Positions 17,125 through 26,496 of a stretch of DNA of 51,087 nt are shown here, one piece after another. The stretch is from the NCBI RefSeq assembly GCF_011044975.1, contig NZ_JAAKZV010000029.1, forward strand, positions 1 to 51,087, written 5' to 3'. The stretch is from Streptomyces coryli. GTDB taxonomy: Bacteria > Actinomycetota > Actinomycetes > Streptomycetales > Streptomycetaceae. Position 1 is the first letter of the stretch. Every line of letters starts with the position of its first letter. The notes beneath the pieces were generated by a model, which was given only the letters and a program-made list of their open reading frames with translations, ran no database searches and was not told where the DNA came from. Made by a program: the position numbers and the translations under genes.

Positions 17125-18747
17125 TCAGTGCGCGCCCGCCCCGGACAGGGAGCGGACCTCGAGCTCGGCGAACTTCTCGCCGTCCTCGTCCTCGTCCTTC
17201 GTCAGGAGCGAGCCCAGGATGCCCAGCAGGAAGCCCATCGGGATGGAGATCAGCCCCGGGTTCTCCAGCGGGAACCAGGCGAAGTCCACACCCGGCCACA
17301 TCGACGTTTCCTTGCCGGAGACCACCGGCGAGAAGAGCACCAGGCCCACGGCCGTGATCAGGCCGCCGTAGATCGACCACAGGGCGCCATTGGTGTTGAA
17401 GCGCTTCCAGAAGAGGCTGTAGAGGATCGTCGGCAGGTTCGCCGAGGCGGCCACCGCGAAGGCGAGCGCCACCAGACCCGCGACATTCAGATTCCCGGCG
17501 AAGACGCCGAGGCCGATCGCGACGCCGCCGATCAGCACCGCGGAGATACGGGCCGCGCCGACCTCCTGCTTCTCGCTCGCCTTGCCGCGCTTGATGACGT
17601 TTGCGTAGATGTCGTGCGCGAACGACGACGACGAGGCCAGCGTCAGCCCCGCGACCACCGCCAGGATCGTCGCGAAGGCGACCGCGGAGATCACGGCGAG
17701 CAGGATCGCGCCCCAGGCGCTGCCGTCACCGCCGCCCAGATGGTAGGCGAGCAGTGGCGCCGCCGTATTGCCCGCCGGGTTGGATTCGGTGATCTCCTTC
17801 GGGCCGACCAGCGCGGCGGCGCCGAAGCCGAGGGCGATCGTCATCAGGTAGAAGGCGCCGATCAAGCCGATCGCCCACAGCACGGACTTACGGGCGACCT
17901 GCGCCGTCGGCACCGTGTAGAAGCGGATCAGGATGTGCGGCAGGCCCGCGGTCCCGAGGATCAGGGCGATGCCCAGCGAGATGAAGTCGATCTTCGACGT
18001 GGTCGAGACCCCGTACTTCAGACCGGGCTCCAGGAAGGCCGCGCCCTTGCCGCTCTCCTCGGCCGCGGTGCCGAGCAGGTCGGAGATGTTGAAGTTGAAC
18101 TCTGCCAGCACCATGATCGTCAGCAGCAGCGCACCGGTCATCAGCAGCGCGGCCTTGACGATCTGCACCCAGGTGGTGCCCTTCATGCCGCCGATCGTCA
18201 CGTAGAGAATCATGATGACGCCGACGAGGACGACGATCAGGTTCTTGCCGCCCTCCCCGCTGATGCCGAGCAGCAGCGCCACCAGCGCGCCCGCGCCGAC
18301 CATCTGCGCCAGCAGATAGAAGATGGACACGACGATCGTCGAGACGCCCGCGGCGGTACGGACCGGGCGCTGCCGCATCCGGTACGCGAGCACGTCGCCC
18401 ATGGTGAACCGGCCGGAGTTGCGCAGCGGTTCGGCGACCAGCAGCAGCGCCACCAGCCAGGCGACCAGGAAGCCGATGGAGTAGAGGAACCCGTCGTAAC
18501 CGGAGAGTGCGATGGCGCCCGCGATGCCGAGGAAGGACGCCGCCGACATGTAATCGCCGGAGATGGCAAGGCCGTTCTGGAAGCCGGTGAAGGAGCGGCC
18601 GCCGGCGTAGAAGTCGGTGGCGTCCTTGGTCTTGCGGCCGGCCCAGACGGTGATGGCGAGGGTCGCCGCCACGAAGAGCGAGAAGAGCGAGATGATCAGC
18701 GGGCGGTGCTCCTTGGCCTCGATGGCCAGGGTGAAGGTCGTACTCAT
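17125..18747 (-). CDS. Cation/acetate-type symporter (sodium:solute symporter family)
   Basis: 540 residues with ~13 transmembrane helices, SSS family, ActP/MctC branch. DFYAGGRSFTGFQNGLAISG carries the family motif, and SAASFLGIAGAIALSGYDG follows. It imports short monocarboxylates (acetate, possibly pyruvate or propionate) with a cation. Its ATG overlaps the stop of the DUF485 gene (ATGA), the classic yjcH-actP arrangement. The acidic C-terminus includes KDEDEDGEKFAELEVRSLSG. The exact substrate cannot be read from sequence. Confidence 0.92.
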   Translation of the reverse strand: MSTTFTLAIEAKEHRPLIISLFSLFVAATLAITVWAGRKTKDATDFYAGGRSFTGFQNGLAISGDYMSAASFLGIAGAIALSGYDGFLYSIGFLVAWLVALLLVAEPLRNSGRFTMGDVLAYRMRQRPVRTAAGVSTIVVSIFYLLAQMVGAGALVALLLGISGEGGKNLIVVLVGVIMILYVTIGGMKGTTWVQIVKAALLMTGALLLTIMVLAEFNFNISDLLGTAAEESGKGAAFLEPGLKYGVSTTSKIDFISLGIALILGTAGLPHILIRFYTVPTAQVARKSVLWAIGLIGAFYLMTIALGFGAAALVGPKEITESNPAGNTAAPLLAYHLGGGDGSAWGAILLAVISAVAFATILAVVAGLTLASSSSFAHDIYANVIKRGKASEKQEVGAARISAVLIGGVAIGLGVFAGNLNVAGLVALAFAVAASANLPTILYSLFWKRFNTNGALWSIYGGLITAVGLVLFSPVVSGKETSMWPGVDFAWFPLENPGLISIPMGFLLGILGSLLTKDEDEDGEKFAELEVRSLSGAGAH

Positions 18748-19112
18748 GCGTCACGCTCCACTGCGTCGTTCTCGCTCTCCACGCGGTTCTTGATGGCCTC
18801 GGCCTTCGGGTCGATCTTGGCGGCGGCGTGCCGGGCGTAGAACCACGCGATGAGGAACGTGGTGACGAACTGCAGAACGCCCAGGACGAAGGCGACATTG
18901 ATGTTGCCGGCGACCTTCGTGCCCATGGCGTCGGTCGCGAAAACGGACAGCAGGACGTATGCCAGGTACCAGACGACGAACGCGACGGTGAGCGGGAACG
19001 AGAAGGAGCGGTAGGCGCGGCGGAGGGCGCCGAACTCCTGGCTCTGCTGCACCGCTGTGTAGCGCCCCGGCCCCGGCTGCTTGGGGATGCTTCCTGGGGG
19101 TGGTGCGGACAC
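18744..19112 (-). CDS. DUF485 (YjcH-like) membrane protein
   Basis: 122 residues with two helices (FPLTVAFVVWYLAYVLLSVF and VAFVLGVLQFVTTFLIAWFY). The DUF485 signature FGALRRAYRSFSFP precedes helix 1. DUF485 proteins are encoded directly upstream of acetate permeases and are thought to be accessory. GTG start at 19112 with AGGAGA 5 nt upstream; 4-nt stop/start overlap with the symporter gene. The 245 nt up to the subtilase gene hold only promoter DNA as far as I can see. Confidence 0.92.
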   Translation of the reverse strand: MSAPPPGSIPKQPGPGRYTAVQQSQEFGALRRAYRSFSFPLTVAFVVWYLAYVLLSVFATDAMGTKVAGNINVAFVLGVLQFVTTFLIAWFYARHAAAKIDPKAEAIKNRVESENDAVERDA

Positions 19113-19358
19113 GGTCTCTCCTGGTGATCAAGGGGGCGGGGTTGTGAGCGTTCACAGCACCTCGTGAGCTGAGTCACAACACGTTTCCGCGCGCATGTTA
19201 CGGGTGCGGTTCCTGATCCAAAAGATGGCGGCGCGGGAAATCGCCCGCCAAGTTGCGTATTGATGGCGGACCGTGATCGGCGATAGCTTCGCTTGCCATG
19301 TACCCGACCGCGGGAGGGAGACCCGCGGATCGGACCTGACGGATGATCTGGAGACCCC

Positions 19359-20885
19359 ATGACCCATCCCAGACCTCGGTGGACCCGCATGGCCGCGGCG
19401 TCCACCGGGCTCGCTCTCACGGTCGCGCTCGGCTTCCTGCCGGGTTCGGCCTCCGCCGACGCGGCACGCGACGCGGAGGTGGCAGCCGCGGGCGCCAAGG
19501 CCGCCGGTGACACGCTGCCTTACCTCGTGAACGCCGACACCGACCGGGGCACCACAGCCCGGGTCACGAAGGCGATAGCCGCGGCGGACGGCAAGCTCGT
19601 GAAGGCCTATGAGCGCATAGGCGTGTTCATCGTCCACTCGGCCAACGCGGACTTCGCCAAGGAACTGCGCGGCGTCCGCGGTGTGGACTCGGCGGGCGCG
19701 GCCCGCACGGCACCGCTCAAGCCGGCCTGGACGGACGAGGACAAGGAGGGGGCACCGAAGCCGTATTCGCTCGCGGACGCCCCGAAGGCGGCCGCGGACC
19801 AGGAGCCACTGGAGCCCGAGCAGTGGGACCTGCGCGCCATCAAGTCCGACAAGGCGAACAAGATCAACCCGGGTAGCAAGAAGGTGACCGTCGGCGTCAT
19901 CGACACCGGTGTCGACGACACCCACCCGGACCTGGCGCCCAACTTCAGCAAGTCGCAGTCGGCGAACTGCGTCGGCGGCGTGGCTGATACGAGCGACGGG
20001 GCCTGGCGGCCGTACACCTCCGACGCCTACCACGGCACGCACGTGGCGGGCGAGGTCGCGGCGGCGCGTAACGGCGTCGGTGTGGCCGGTGTGGCGCCGG
20101 GCGTGAAGGTGGCGTCCATCAAGGTGTCCGAGCCGGACACCCAGCTGTTCTTCCCGGAGTCGGTGGTCTGCGCGTTCGTCTTCGCGGCCGACCACGGCAT
20201 CGAGATCACCAACAACAGCTATTACGTGGACCCGTGGCTCTACAACTGCAAGGACGACCCGGACCAGCGTGCCATCGTGGACGCGGTCGGCCGGGCCTCC
20301 GCGTACGCGCAGAAGAAGGGCCTGCTGAACGTCGCCTCGGCGGGTAACTCCAACCACGACCTCGACTCGGACGCGATCGTGGACGACTCCTCGCCGGACG
20401 ACACCACGCCGGTCGAGCGCACCATCGACCCGTCGGAGTGCTGGGACATCCCGACCCAGCTGCCGGGCGTGGCGACGGTGTCCGCGACCGGTGTCCAGGA
20501 CCTGAAGTCGTACTACTCCACGTACGGCAAGGGCTGGGTCGACGTGGCGGCGCCGGGTGGCGACAAGTACCAGATCCCGGACAACCCGTCGAAGAACGGC
20601 CGCATCCTGTCGACCATGCCTGACGGCGCGTACGCGTGGCTGCAGGGCACGTCGATGGCGGCACCGCACGTCTCCGGCGTGGCCGCGCTGCTGAAGTCGA
20701 CGCACCCGTATGCCAACGGTGCGCAGCTGCAGCAGCTGCTCAAGGCGCAGGCCGACAACCCGGGCTGCCCGGAGTTCTACGACCCGGACGGCAATGGTGT
20801 CGAGGACTCCACCTGCGAAGGGTCGAAGAGGTCGAACGGCTTCTACGGCAAGGGCATCGTGGACGCGCTGGACGCGGTGCGCTGA
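19359..20885 (+). CDS. Secreted S8 (subtilisin-like) serine protease
   Basis: 508 residues. A Sec signal peptide is at 1-34 (TGLALTVALGFLPGSASADA). An inhibitor-like propeptide follows (DTLPYLVNADTDRG...VFIVHSANADFAKEL). The triad is complete: Asp182 in VIDTGVD, His225 in HGTHVAGE, Ser432 in GTSMAAPHV, with oxyanion Asn in SAGNSNHD. No C-terminal anchor. GGAG precedes the ATG. An extracellular protease for nutrition or processing. The last 43 nt overlap the lysoplasmalogenase gene tail-to-tail. Confidence 0.95.
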   Translation: MTHPRPRWTRMAAASTGLALTVALGFLPGSASADAARDAEVAAAGAKAAGDTLPYLVNADTDRGTTARVTKAIAAADGKLVKAYERIGVFIVHSANADFAKELRGVRGVDSAGAARTAPLKPAWTDEDKEGAPKPYSLADAPKAAADQEPLEPEQWDLRAIKSDKANKINPGSKKVTVGVIDTGVDDTHPDLAPNFSKSQSANCVGGVADTSDGAWRPYTSDAYHGTHVAGEVAAARNGVGVAGVAPGVKVASIKVSEPDTQLFFPESVVCAFVFAADHGIEITNNSYYVDPWLYNCKDDPDQRAIVDAVGRASAYAQKKGLLNVASAGNSNHDLDSDAIVDDSSPDDTTPVERTIDPSECWDIPTQLPGVATVSATGVQDLKSYYSTYGKGWVDVAAPGGDKYQIPDNPSKNGRILSTMPDGAYAWLQGTSMAAPHVSGVAALLKSTHPYANGAQLQQLLKAQADNPGCPEFYDPDGNGVEDSTCEGSKRSNGFYGKGIVDALDAVR

Positions 20886-21496
20886 TCCGCCGGGCCGCCC
20901 GGTAGCAGGCCTGTGACGAGCAGGTACTGGGCGGCCAGGTAGGTCGACATCACCAAGAACCCGGCCGCCGGCGGCTGCGGCCAGTCGGCGAGCCGGGTCG
21001 CGATGAGGGTGTCGGAGAGGAGAAAGAGCGCCCCTCCGGCACCCGCTCGCGTTCCGGCCCCGCTCGCCCGCCAGGCCATGGCGGCGAGCAGCAGGCTGTA
21101 CGCGGCGACCGGGCCGCGCAATGCCGGGTCGAGGCCCGGCCAGAGCGCCGCGAGGGTGGCCGCCCAGACGGCGGCGTACGCGATCGCGGCCACGCGGTGC
21201 GGGCGGTGGCCGCGGGCCCTGAACAGCGCCAGATAGCAGACGTGTCCGGCCGCGAAGGCGCCCATTCCGGCGAGGAACGCCGGGCCGCCGATCTGCAGCA
21301 GCACGTCTCCTGCGGCGCCGCAGAGCAGCGCGGCGATGAGCAGCCGCGGCCCGCCACGGAGCGCCGCGTATACGGCCAGCAGCGGCATGAGCAGGGGCTT
21401 GGTGGCGTACTCGAGCGGCTGCAGGCCGAAGAGCAGGGCGGCGAGGTGCAGCGCGGATACGGCGGTGAAGGCGCGCAGCGCCAGGCGGCTGTTCAC
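20843..21496 (-). CDS. YhhN/TMEM86-family lysoplasmalogenase-like membrane protein
   Basis: 217 residues, about eight hydrophobic helices. The segments PLEYATKPLLMPLLAVY, CGAAGDVLLQIGGPAFLAGMGAFAAGHVCYLALF (in adjoining parts), FLLSDTLIAT and STYLAAQYLLVTGLL match the YhhN/lysoplasmalogenase family, including its KP, GD and SD residues. The human relative TMEM86B cleaves the vinyl-ether bond of lysoplasmalogen. GTG at 21494-21496 overlaps the stop of the sterol-desaturase-like gene (GTGA), so the two are translationally coupled. Activity in bacteria is inferred. Confidence 0.82.
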   Translation of the reverse strand: MNSRLALRAFTAVSALHLAALLFGLQPLEYATKPLLMPLLAVYAALRGGPRLLIAALLCGAAGDVLLQIGGPAFLAGMGAFAAGHVCYLALFRARGHRPHRVAAIAYAAVWAATLAALWPGLDPALRGPVAAYSLLLAAMAWRASGAGTRAGAGGALFLLSDTLIATRLADWPQPPAAGFLVMSTYLAAQYLLVTGLLPGGPADQRTASSASTMPLP

Positions 21497-22383
21497 CGGG
21501 GCTGCGGGTCCGGCTCCGGCGCGGGTGCCGGACGGGCCGTAGCGGGTGATGCGGCCGACGGCTGCCAGCCTGGGCCGCGGAAGACCCGGGCCGCGCGTTC
21601 CCGCCAGTCCCCGGCCGCCCGCACATCCCGCGCGATCGCCGCGTACTCGTGCGTCGCCACCCGGAGCGGGTTGAACGTCGTGATGTTCTTCGTCAGGCCG
21701 TAGGCGCACGGCTCCCGCTCCGGTTCGAAGGAGCCGAAGAGCCGGTCCCAGACGATCAGGATGCCGCCGAAGTTGCGGTCCAGGTAGTTGCCTTGCGAGG
21801 CGTGGTGGACGCGGTGGTGGGACGGGGTGTTGAGGACGTACTCGACCGGCCGTGGCAGCCGGCCGATGCGCTCGGTGTGGATCCAGAACTGGTAGACGAG
21901 GTTCACCGACGAGCAGAACGCCAGCGCCGCCGGGTGCACGCCGCACAGGATCATCGGCAGGTAGAACGGCCAGGACGTCGCCGAGGTCCAGGGCTGCCGC
22001 AGGGCGGTCGAGAGGTTGAACTTCCGGCTGGAGTGGTGCACCACATGGGAGGCCCACAGCAGCCGGACGACGTGGTGGCCGCGGTGCGACCAGTAGTAGC
22101 AGAAGTCCTGCGCGAGCAGCGTCAGCAGCAGCGCCCACCACACCACCGGGACGCGCAGCGGCGTCAGCTCGTAGACGGCCGCGTAGACCGCGACGACCGG
22201 GATCTTCCACAGCAGGTCGGTGAAGATGCTGCCGAGGCCCATCGTCATCGATGTGACCGCGTCCTTGGTCTCGTAGCCCGCCGCTTCCTCGTCCGGGTGC
22301 AGCCGGTAGCTGATCACCTCGGCGAGGGTGAGGACGAGGAAGGCCGGGATGGACCACAGCACCACATCGGGCAGGTCAGGCAT
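21493..22383 (-). CDS. Sterol desaturase/fatty acid hydroxylase superfamily protein
   Basis: 296 residues, membrane-embedded di-iron oxygenase family. Histidine boxes: H100-x3-H104 (SHRGHH), H113-x2-HH (HVVHHS), H169 (WIHT), H190-x2-HH (HHRVHH). NYLDRNFGGILIVWDRLFGSF is typical of the branch containing alkylglycerol monooxygenase. It probably hydroxylates a lipid chain or ether lipid, using O2. Immediately coupled to a lysoplasmalogenase-like gene, which suggests ether-lipid chemistry. Confidence 0.88.
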   Translation of the reverse strand: MPDLPDVVLWSIPAFLVLTLAEVISYRLHPDEEAAGYETKDAVTSMTMGLGSIFTDLLWKIPVVAVYAAVYELTPLRVPVVWWALLLTLLAQDFCYYWSHRGHHVVRLLWASHVVHHSSRKFNLSTALRQPWTSATSWPFYLPMILCGVHPAALAFCSSVNLVYQFWIHTERIGRLPRPVEYVLNTPSHHRVHHASQGNYLDRNFGGILIVWDRLFGSFEPEREPCAYGLTKNITTFNPLRVATHEYAAIARDVRAAGDWRERAARVFRGPGWQPSAASPATARPAPAPEPDPQPR

Positions 22384-22416
22384 GGTGCGAACCCTAGAAC
22401 GGCGATCGAGCGGCGC

Positions 22417-24108
22417 CTAGGCGCGGGAGCGGGCCAGTTCCGCCGGCTGCTTGCGGATGAAGGCCGTGCGCAGGGCGTGGTACGGGGAGTCCGCGGCGTA
22501 GAAGTTGCGCCACATCCGGGCGAGTTCGCCGGAGCGGTACCACTCCAGTGGCTTGATCGACTCGTCCCGCTCCCGCCGCCGCCGCTTCTCGCGCAGCCGC
22601 GCCGCCAGATGCCGGGAGGCCGCGACCGTCTGCGCCAGCTCGGCCGCCGCTGACCGGAACTCCTCGGGCCCTGCCGGGAGTACGTGATCGACCAGGCCCA
22701 GGTGCCGCGCCCGGCTGGCGCTCACCGGCACCGCGTCGTCGGTCAGCAGGTGCGCCTGCTCCCAGCCGACCCGGCGGGGCAGCGTGTACGTCCAGTACTC
22801 GGACCCGTACAGGCCCATCCGCCGGTAGTGCGGGTTCAGTATCACGCCCTGCCGGCACCACACTTCGTCGGCCGCGAGCGCGAACATCACGCCGCCGGCC
22901 GCCGCATTGCCGCCGAGCGCGGCGACGGTGAGCCGGTCGGTGGTCTCCAGCACCGCCTTCACCACGTCGTTCATCGCGTTGATGTTGGCCCATGACTCCC
23001 CCGCCGGATCGTCCGCGGCCTCGATGGTGCCCAGGTGTATGCCGTTGGAGAAGAAGTCCCGTTCACCGCCGAGGACCAGCACCTTGGTGCGGCGGGTGAG
23101 CGCGTGCCGGTACGCGGCCAGCAGCCGGCGGCACTGGTCGGTGGACATCGCGCCCGCCGGGAAGGAGAAGCCGAGGACGCCGACGCGGCCGCCGGCGTGC
23201 TCGCGGTAGTGGATGTCGGTCCAGGTGCGGCGCCCGGCGGGGAGCGTGAGCGGCGCGGGGACGTGCGGCAGCAGCTGCGCCGTGGCACCGAGGGCTTTGG
23301 TGGCGGGCATCTTGAAGGTGGCGGGTCCTTCGGCCGTACGCCGCGGCCGCAGCTGCGTCAGCCACACCGCGCCGTCCGCCGTGGCCCGGCACACCGCGCC
23401 CGCGCGGCGGGCGAGTAGCCGCCCCGGCCGCCCGCGCAGCTCGTCCTCCGCGTGCCCGCCGTAGAGGAAGTACTCGCGCCCGCCGATCTCGTCGAGCACG
23501 CCGGGGAAGGAGTCGGCCGCGCGCAGCTTGCGCAGCACGGTCCGCGTGTCGTCGGCGGCCCAGTCGATGCGCCGCCGGTCCTGCCGGAAGTACGGGCGGG
23601 CCCGCCCGCGCACGTCGGGGCGGGTGTAGTCCAGCGGCTCCGGCACGTACCGGCCGGAGGCATAGCGCTCGACGGCCAGATGCACCGCCTGCAGCGCGGC
23701 GTCGGCGATCTCGCCCCGGTACAGGTCGCTCTTCGCCCGCGGCGGCAGTTCGCAGCCGACCGTGGCCCAGATGTCGCCGCCGTCCATCTCCTCGGCGGCC
23801 TGCAGCACGGTGACGCCCCACCGCCGCTCGCCGCCGTCGACGGCCCAGTCGAGCGCGGAGGGGCCGCGGTCGCCCATCGGGCCGGGGTGGACGATCAGGC
23901 AGACCCGGCGCTTGTAGACCTCAGCAGGAATGGCGGTCTTCAGCATCGGGGCGATGACGAGATGCGGGTCGTCCTGCTCGACCGCCCGGCTCAACGCGCT
24001 CTCGTCACCCGCCTCCCGGAACCGGACGAGGTGCCCGCGGTCGCCGAGTTCGGCCTCCACGCGCTGGGTGAGGGAGTTGTACGCGGTGGCGATCAACAGG
24101 ATGCGCAT
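22417..24108 (-). CDS. hypX: HypX-type fusion: formyl-THF transferase plus enoyl-CoA hydratase domain
   Basis: 563 residues. The N-terminal half is a formyltransferase (MRILLIATAYNSLTQRVEAE; HPGPMGDRGPSALDW; MDGGDIW). The C-terminal half is a crotonase fold (LVLGGERDFFSNGIHLGTIE, LGGNAAAGGVMFALAADEVW). This architecture is HypX/HoxX, which makes CO from formyl-tetrahydrofolate via formyl-CoA for the [NiFe]-hydrogenase active site under oxic conditions. No hydrogenase or other hyp gene lies in this window, so its client is distant or different. ATG 24108 follows GGAGAGG. Confidence 0.88.
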   Translation of the reverse strand: MRILLIATAYNSLTQRVEAELGDRGHLVRFREAGDESALSRAVEQDDPHLVIAPMLKTAIPAEVYKRRVCLIVHPGPMGDRGPSALDWAVDGGERRWGVTVLQAAEEMDGGDIWATVGCELPPRAKSDLYRGEIADAALQAVHLAVERYASGRYVPEPLDYTRPDVRGRARPYFRQDRRRIDWAADDTRTVLRKLRAADSFPGVLDEIGGREYFLYGGHAEDELRGRPGRLLARRAGAVCRATADGAVWLTQLRPRRTAEGPATFKMPATKALGATAQLLPHVPAPLTLPAGRRTWTDIHYREHAGGRVGVLGFSFPAGAMSTDQCRRLLAAYRHALTRRTKVLVLGGERDFFSNGIHLGTIEAADDPAGESWANINAMNDVVKAVLETTDRLTVAALGGNAAAGGVMFALAADEVWCRQGVILNPHYRRMGLYGSEYWTYTLPRRVGWEQAHLLTDDAVPVSASRARHLGLVDHVLPAGPEEFRSAAAELAQTVAASRHLAARLREKRRRRERDESIKPLEWYRSGELARMWRNFYAADSPYHALRTAFIRKQPAELARSRA

Positions 24109-24279
24109 GGGTTCCTCTCCTGCAGCCAGGTCGAGGTCGGGAGCCTGTGTCGGTCGCATATGCCGCAGCGATACCCCACCGAATCGTTCGCTATGCGCAG
24201 ATGCCTCCACTGCTCCCACTTGCTCATTACGGGTCCGGATCGATCACGAACGTGCACTGGCACGCCGATCTTTACCGGC

Positions 24280-24300
24280 GGTACGTTTCGGATTCGTACC
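24280..24300. promoter_or_regulatory. Inverted repeat GGTACG-N9-CGTACC upstream of phospholipase C
   Basis: Perfect 6-bp arms 75 nt upstream of the phospholipase gene, within the 266-nt divergent region shared with hypX. A possible operator. I do not see a clear PHO box in this region. Confidence 0.3.
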
Positions 24301-24374
24301 ACCGTCACGCACGTGACCGTTGATACGAGCAGCTTGGTCCGGCACCCCACGGCTCCCAGGAGGTCACCCTCTCC

Positions 24375-26447
24375 ATGTCTTCTTCTCCGCTCGACCGCCG
24401 CCGCTTTCTGCAGCTGGCCGGCGGTACGGCCGCCTTCGCGGCGCTGGCCTCCAGCATCGACCGCGCGGCCGCGATCCCCGCCAAGCGCGTGGCGGGGGAC
24501 ATCTCGGATATCCAGCACATCGTGGTGCTGATGCAGGAGAACGAGTCCTTCGACCACTACCTCGGCCCGCTGAACGGCGTCCGCGGCTTCGGCGACCCGC
24601 GCCCGGTGACGCTGCCGTCGGGCAAGAGCGTGTGGCACCAGGCGGACGGCGGCGGCAAGGAGGTGCTGCCGTTCCGGCCCGCGGCGGACGACCTCGGGAT
24701 GAAGTACCTCCAGGGCCTCAACCACGACTGGGCGGGCGGCCAGGCGGCCTTCAACGACGGCGCGTACGACAACTGGATAGCCGCGAAGTCCCCGGCGACG
24801 ATGTCGTATCTGAACCGCTCCGACATCCCCTTCCACTACGCGCTCGCGGACAAGTTCACCATCTGCGACGCGTACCACTGCTCGTTCATCGGGGCCACGG
24901 ACCCGAACCGCTACTTCATGTTCGCCGGCAGCAACGGCCAGGACGGCACCGGTGGCGGCCCGGTGATGGGCAACGAGGAGGCGGGCTACGGCTGGACGAC
25001 CTACCCCGAGCGGCTGGAGAAGGCCGGGGTGTCGTGGAAGGTCTACCAGGACATCGGCGACGGCCTGGACGCGAACGGCAAGTGGGGCTGGATCGAGGAC
25101 GCCTTCCGCGGCAATTACGGCGACAACTCGCTGCTGTGGTTCAACAACTACCGCAACGCCAAGCCGGGCGACCCGCTCTTCGACAAGGCCCGTACCGGCA
25201 CCAACGCGAAGGCGGGCGAAGGCTACTTCGACCAGCTCAAGGCTGACGTCCAGGCCGGCAAGCTGCCGAAGATCTCGTATGTCGTCTCGCCCGAGGCCTT
25301 CAGCGAGCACGCCAACTGGCCGCCGAACTACGGCGCCTGGTACATCGCGCGGGTGCTGGACGCGCTGACCTCGAACCCGGAGGTCTGGTCGAAGACGGCC
25401 CTGTTCATCACGTACGACGAGAACGACGGCTTCTTCGACCACGTGGTGCCGCCGCACCCGCCGCTGGGCGAGGGGCGGGGCGCGTCGACGGCGGACGCCT
25501 CGAAGGACTACTACACGGGCGGGGTCTCGGGATACACCGCGAAGGGCCCGTTCGGCTTCGGCCCGCGGGTGCCGACCTTCGTCGTATCCCCGTGGTCGAC
25601 GGGCGGCTACGTCTGCTCGGAGACCTTCGACCACACCTCGCTCGTGCAGTTCATGGAGAAGCGCTTCGGGGTGGAGGAGCCGAACATCACGCCGTGGCGG
25701 CGGGCGGTGGCGGGCGACCTGACGTCGGCCTTCGACTTCTCGGTGAAGGTCACGGACCCGGCGGAACTCCCGCCGACGGACGCGTACGAGCCCCCGGACA
25801 AGAACCGCCACCCGGACTTCCCCTTCACGCCGCCGGCCGACCCGTCGATGCCGAAGCAGGAGGCGGGCAGCCGGCCGACGCGCCCGCTGCCGTACGCGCC
25901 GGTGGTGGACGCGGCGGTGGACACGGCGAAGGGCGCGGTGTCGCTGAGCTTCACGGGCGGCAGGAAGGCGGGCGCGTGCTTCTACGTGACGTCCGCCGGC
26001 TCGGCGAAGGCGCCGACGCGCACGTACACGACGGAGGCGGGCAAGACCCTGCGGGGGACGTGGAAGGCGTCGGGGCAGGGCGCGTACGACCTGTCGGCGT
26101 ACGGCCCGAACGGCACGCTGGCGCGCTTCAAGGGCGCGGCGAAGGTGAAGGGCGCGGAGGTGAAGGCGCGACACGACGCGTCTTCCGGGAACCTGAAGCT
26201 CACCTTCACGAACACGGGCTCCTCGGCTCACAGTCTGACGGTGGCGAACGCGTACGGCGGCGCGAAGGAGACCTTCACGGTGAAGCCGGGCGCGACGGTG
26301 GAGCACACGGTGGACCTGAGCGGCAGCAAGCGCTGGTACGACGTGTCGGTGACGTCGGCGGAGGACGCCGGGTGGCTGCGGCGCTTCGCGGGGCATGTGG
26401 AGACGGGGGCGAAGGGGGTCAGCGACCCGGCGCTGGCCACAAGCTGA
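24375..26447 (+). CDS. Tat-exported phosphocholine-type phospholipase C
   Basis: 690 residues. The Tat signal has DRRRFLQLAGGTAAFAALA at residues 7-25. The alkaline-phosphatase-like phosphoesterase domain follows (IVVLMQENESFDHYLGPL, FSEHANWPPNYGAWY, TALFITYDENDGFFDHV). The C-terminal ~190 residues hold two repeats of the DUF756-like beta domain found in actinobacterial non-hemolytic PLCs (KAPTRTYTTEAGKTLRGTW, ETFTVKPGATVEHTVDL). It hydrolyses phosphatidylcholine-type lipids outside the cell. An AGGAGG site lies 12 nt before the ATG. Confidence 0.93.
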   Translation: MSSSPLDRRRFLQLAGGTAAFAALASSIDRAAAIPAKRVAGDISDIQHIVVLMQENESFDHYLGPLNGVRGFGDPRPVTLPSGKSVWHQADGGGKEVLPFRPAADDLGMKYLQGLNHDWAGGQAAFNDGAYDNWIAAKSPATMSYLNRSDIPFHYALADKFTICDAYHCSFIGATDPNRYFMFAGSNGQDGTGGGPVMGNEEAGYGWTTYPERLEKAGVSWKVYQDIGDGLDANGKWGWIEDAFRGNYGDNSLLWFNNYRNAKPGDPLFDKARTGTNAKAGEGYFDQLKADVQAGKLPKISYVVSPEAFSEHANWPPNYGAWYIARVLDALTSNPEVWSKTALFITYDENDGFFDHVVPPHPPLGEGRGASTADASKDYYTGGVSGYTAKGPFGFGPRVPTFVVSPWSTGGYVCSETFDHTSLVQFMEKRFGVEEPNITPWRRAVAGDLTSAFDFSVKVTDPAELPPTDAYEPPDKNRHPDFPFTPPADPSMPKQEAGSRPTRPLPYAPVVDAAVDTAKGAVSLSFTGGRKAGACFYVTSAGSAKAPTRTYTTEAGKTLRGTWKASGQGAYDLSAYGPNGTLARFKGAAKVKGAEVKARHDASSGNLKLTFTNTGSSAHSLTVANAYGGAKETFTVKPGATVEHTVDLSGSKRWYDVSVTSAEDAGWLRRFAGHVETGAKGVSDPALATS

Positions 26448-26484
26448 CGGACCGATGGGCTGATGGGCTGACGGGCCCGGCTCG

Positions 26485-26496
26485 TAGAGTACGGAC
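26485..26496 (+). promoter_or_regulatory. Putative -10 element and leaderless start of the NACHT gene
   Basis: TAGAGT (26485-26490) is followed by 6 nt and the ATG at 26497, with no ribosome site; this suggests a leaderless mRNA. The 49-nt gap after the phospholipase stop also has the short tandem GATGGGCT GATGGGCT. Confidence 0.4.

Noticed and set aside
24109-24374. PHO box upstream of phospholipase C
   Set aside because: I looked for GTTCACC-type direct repeats and found none with proper spacing; only the GGTACG inverted repeat is visible.
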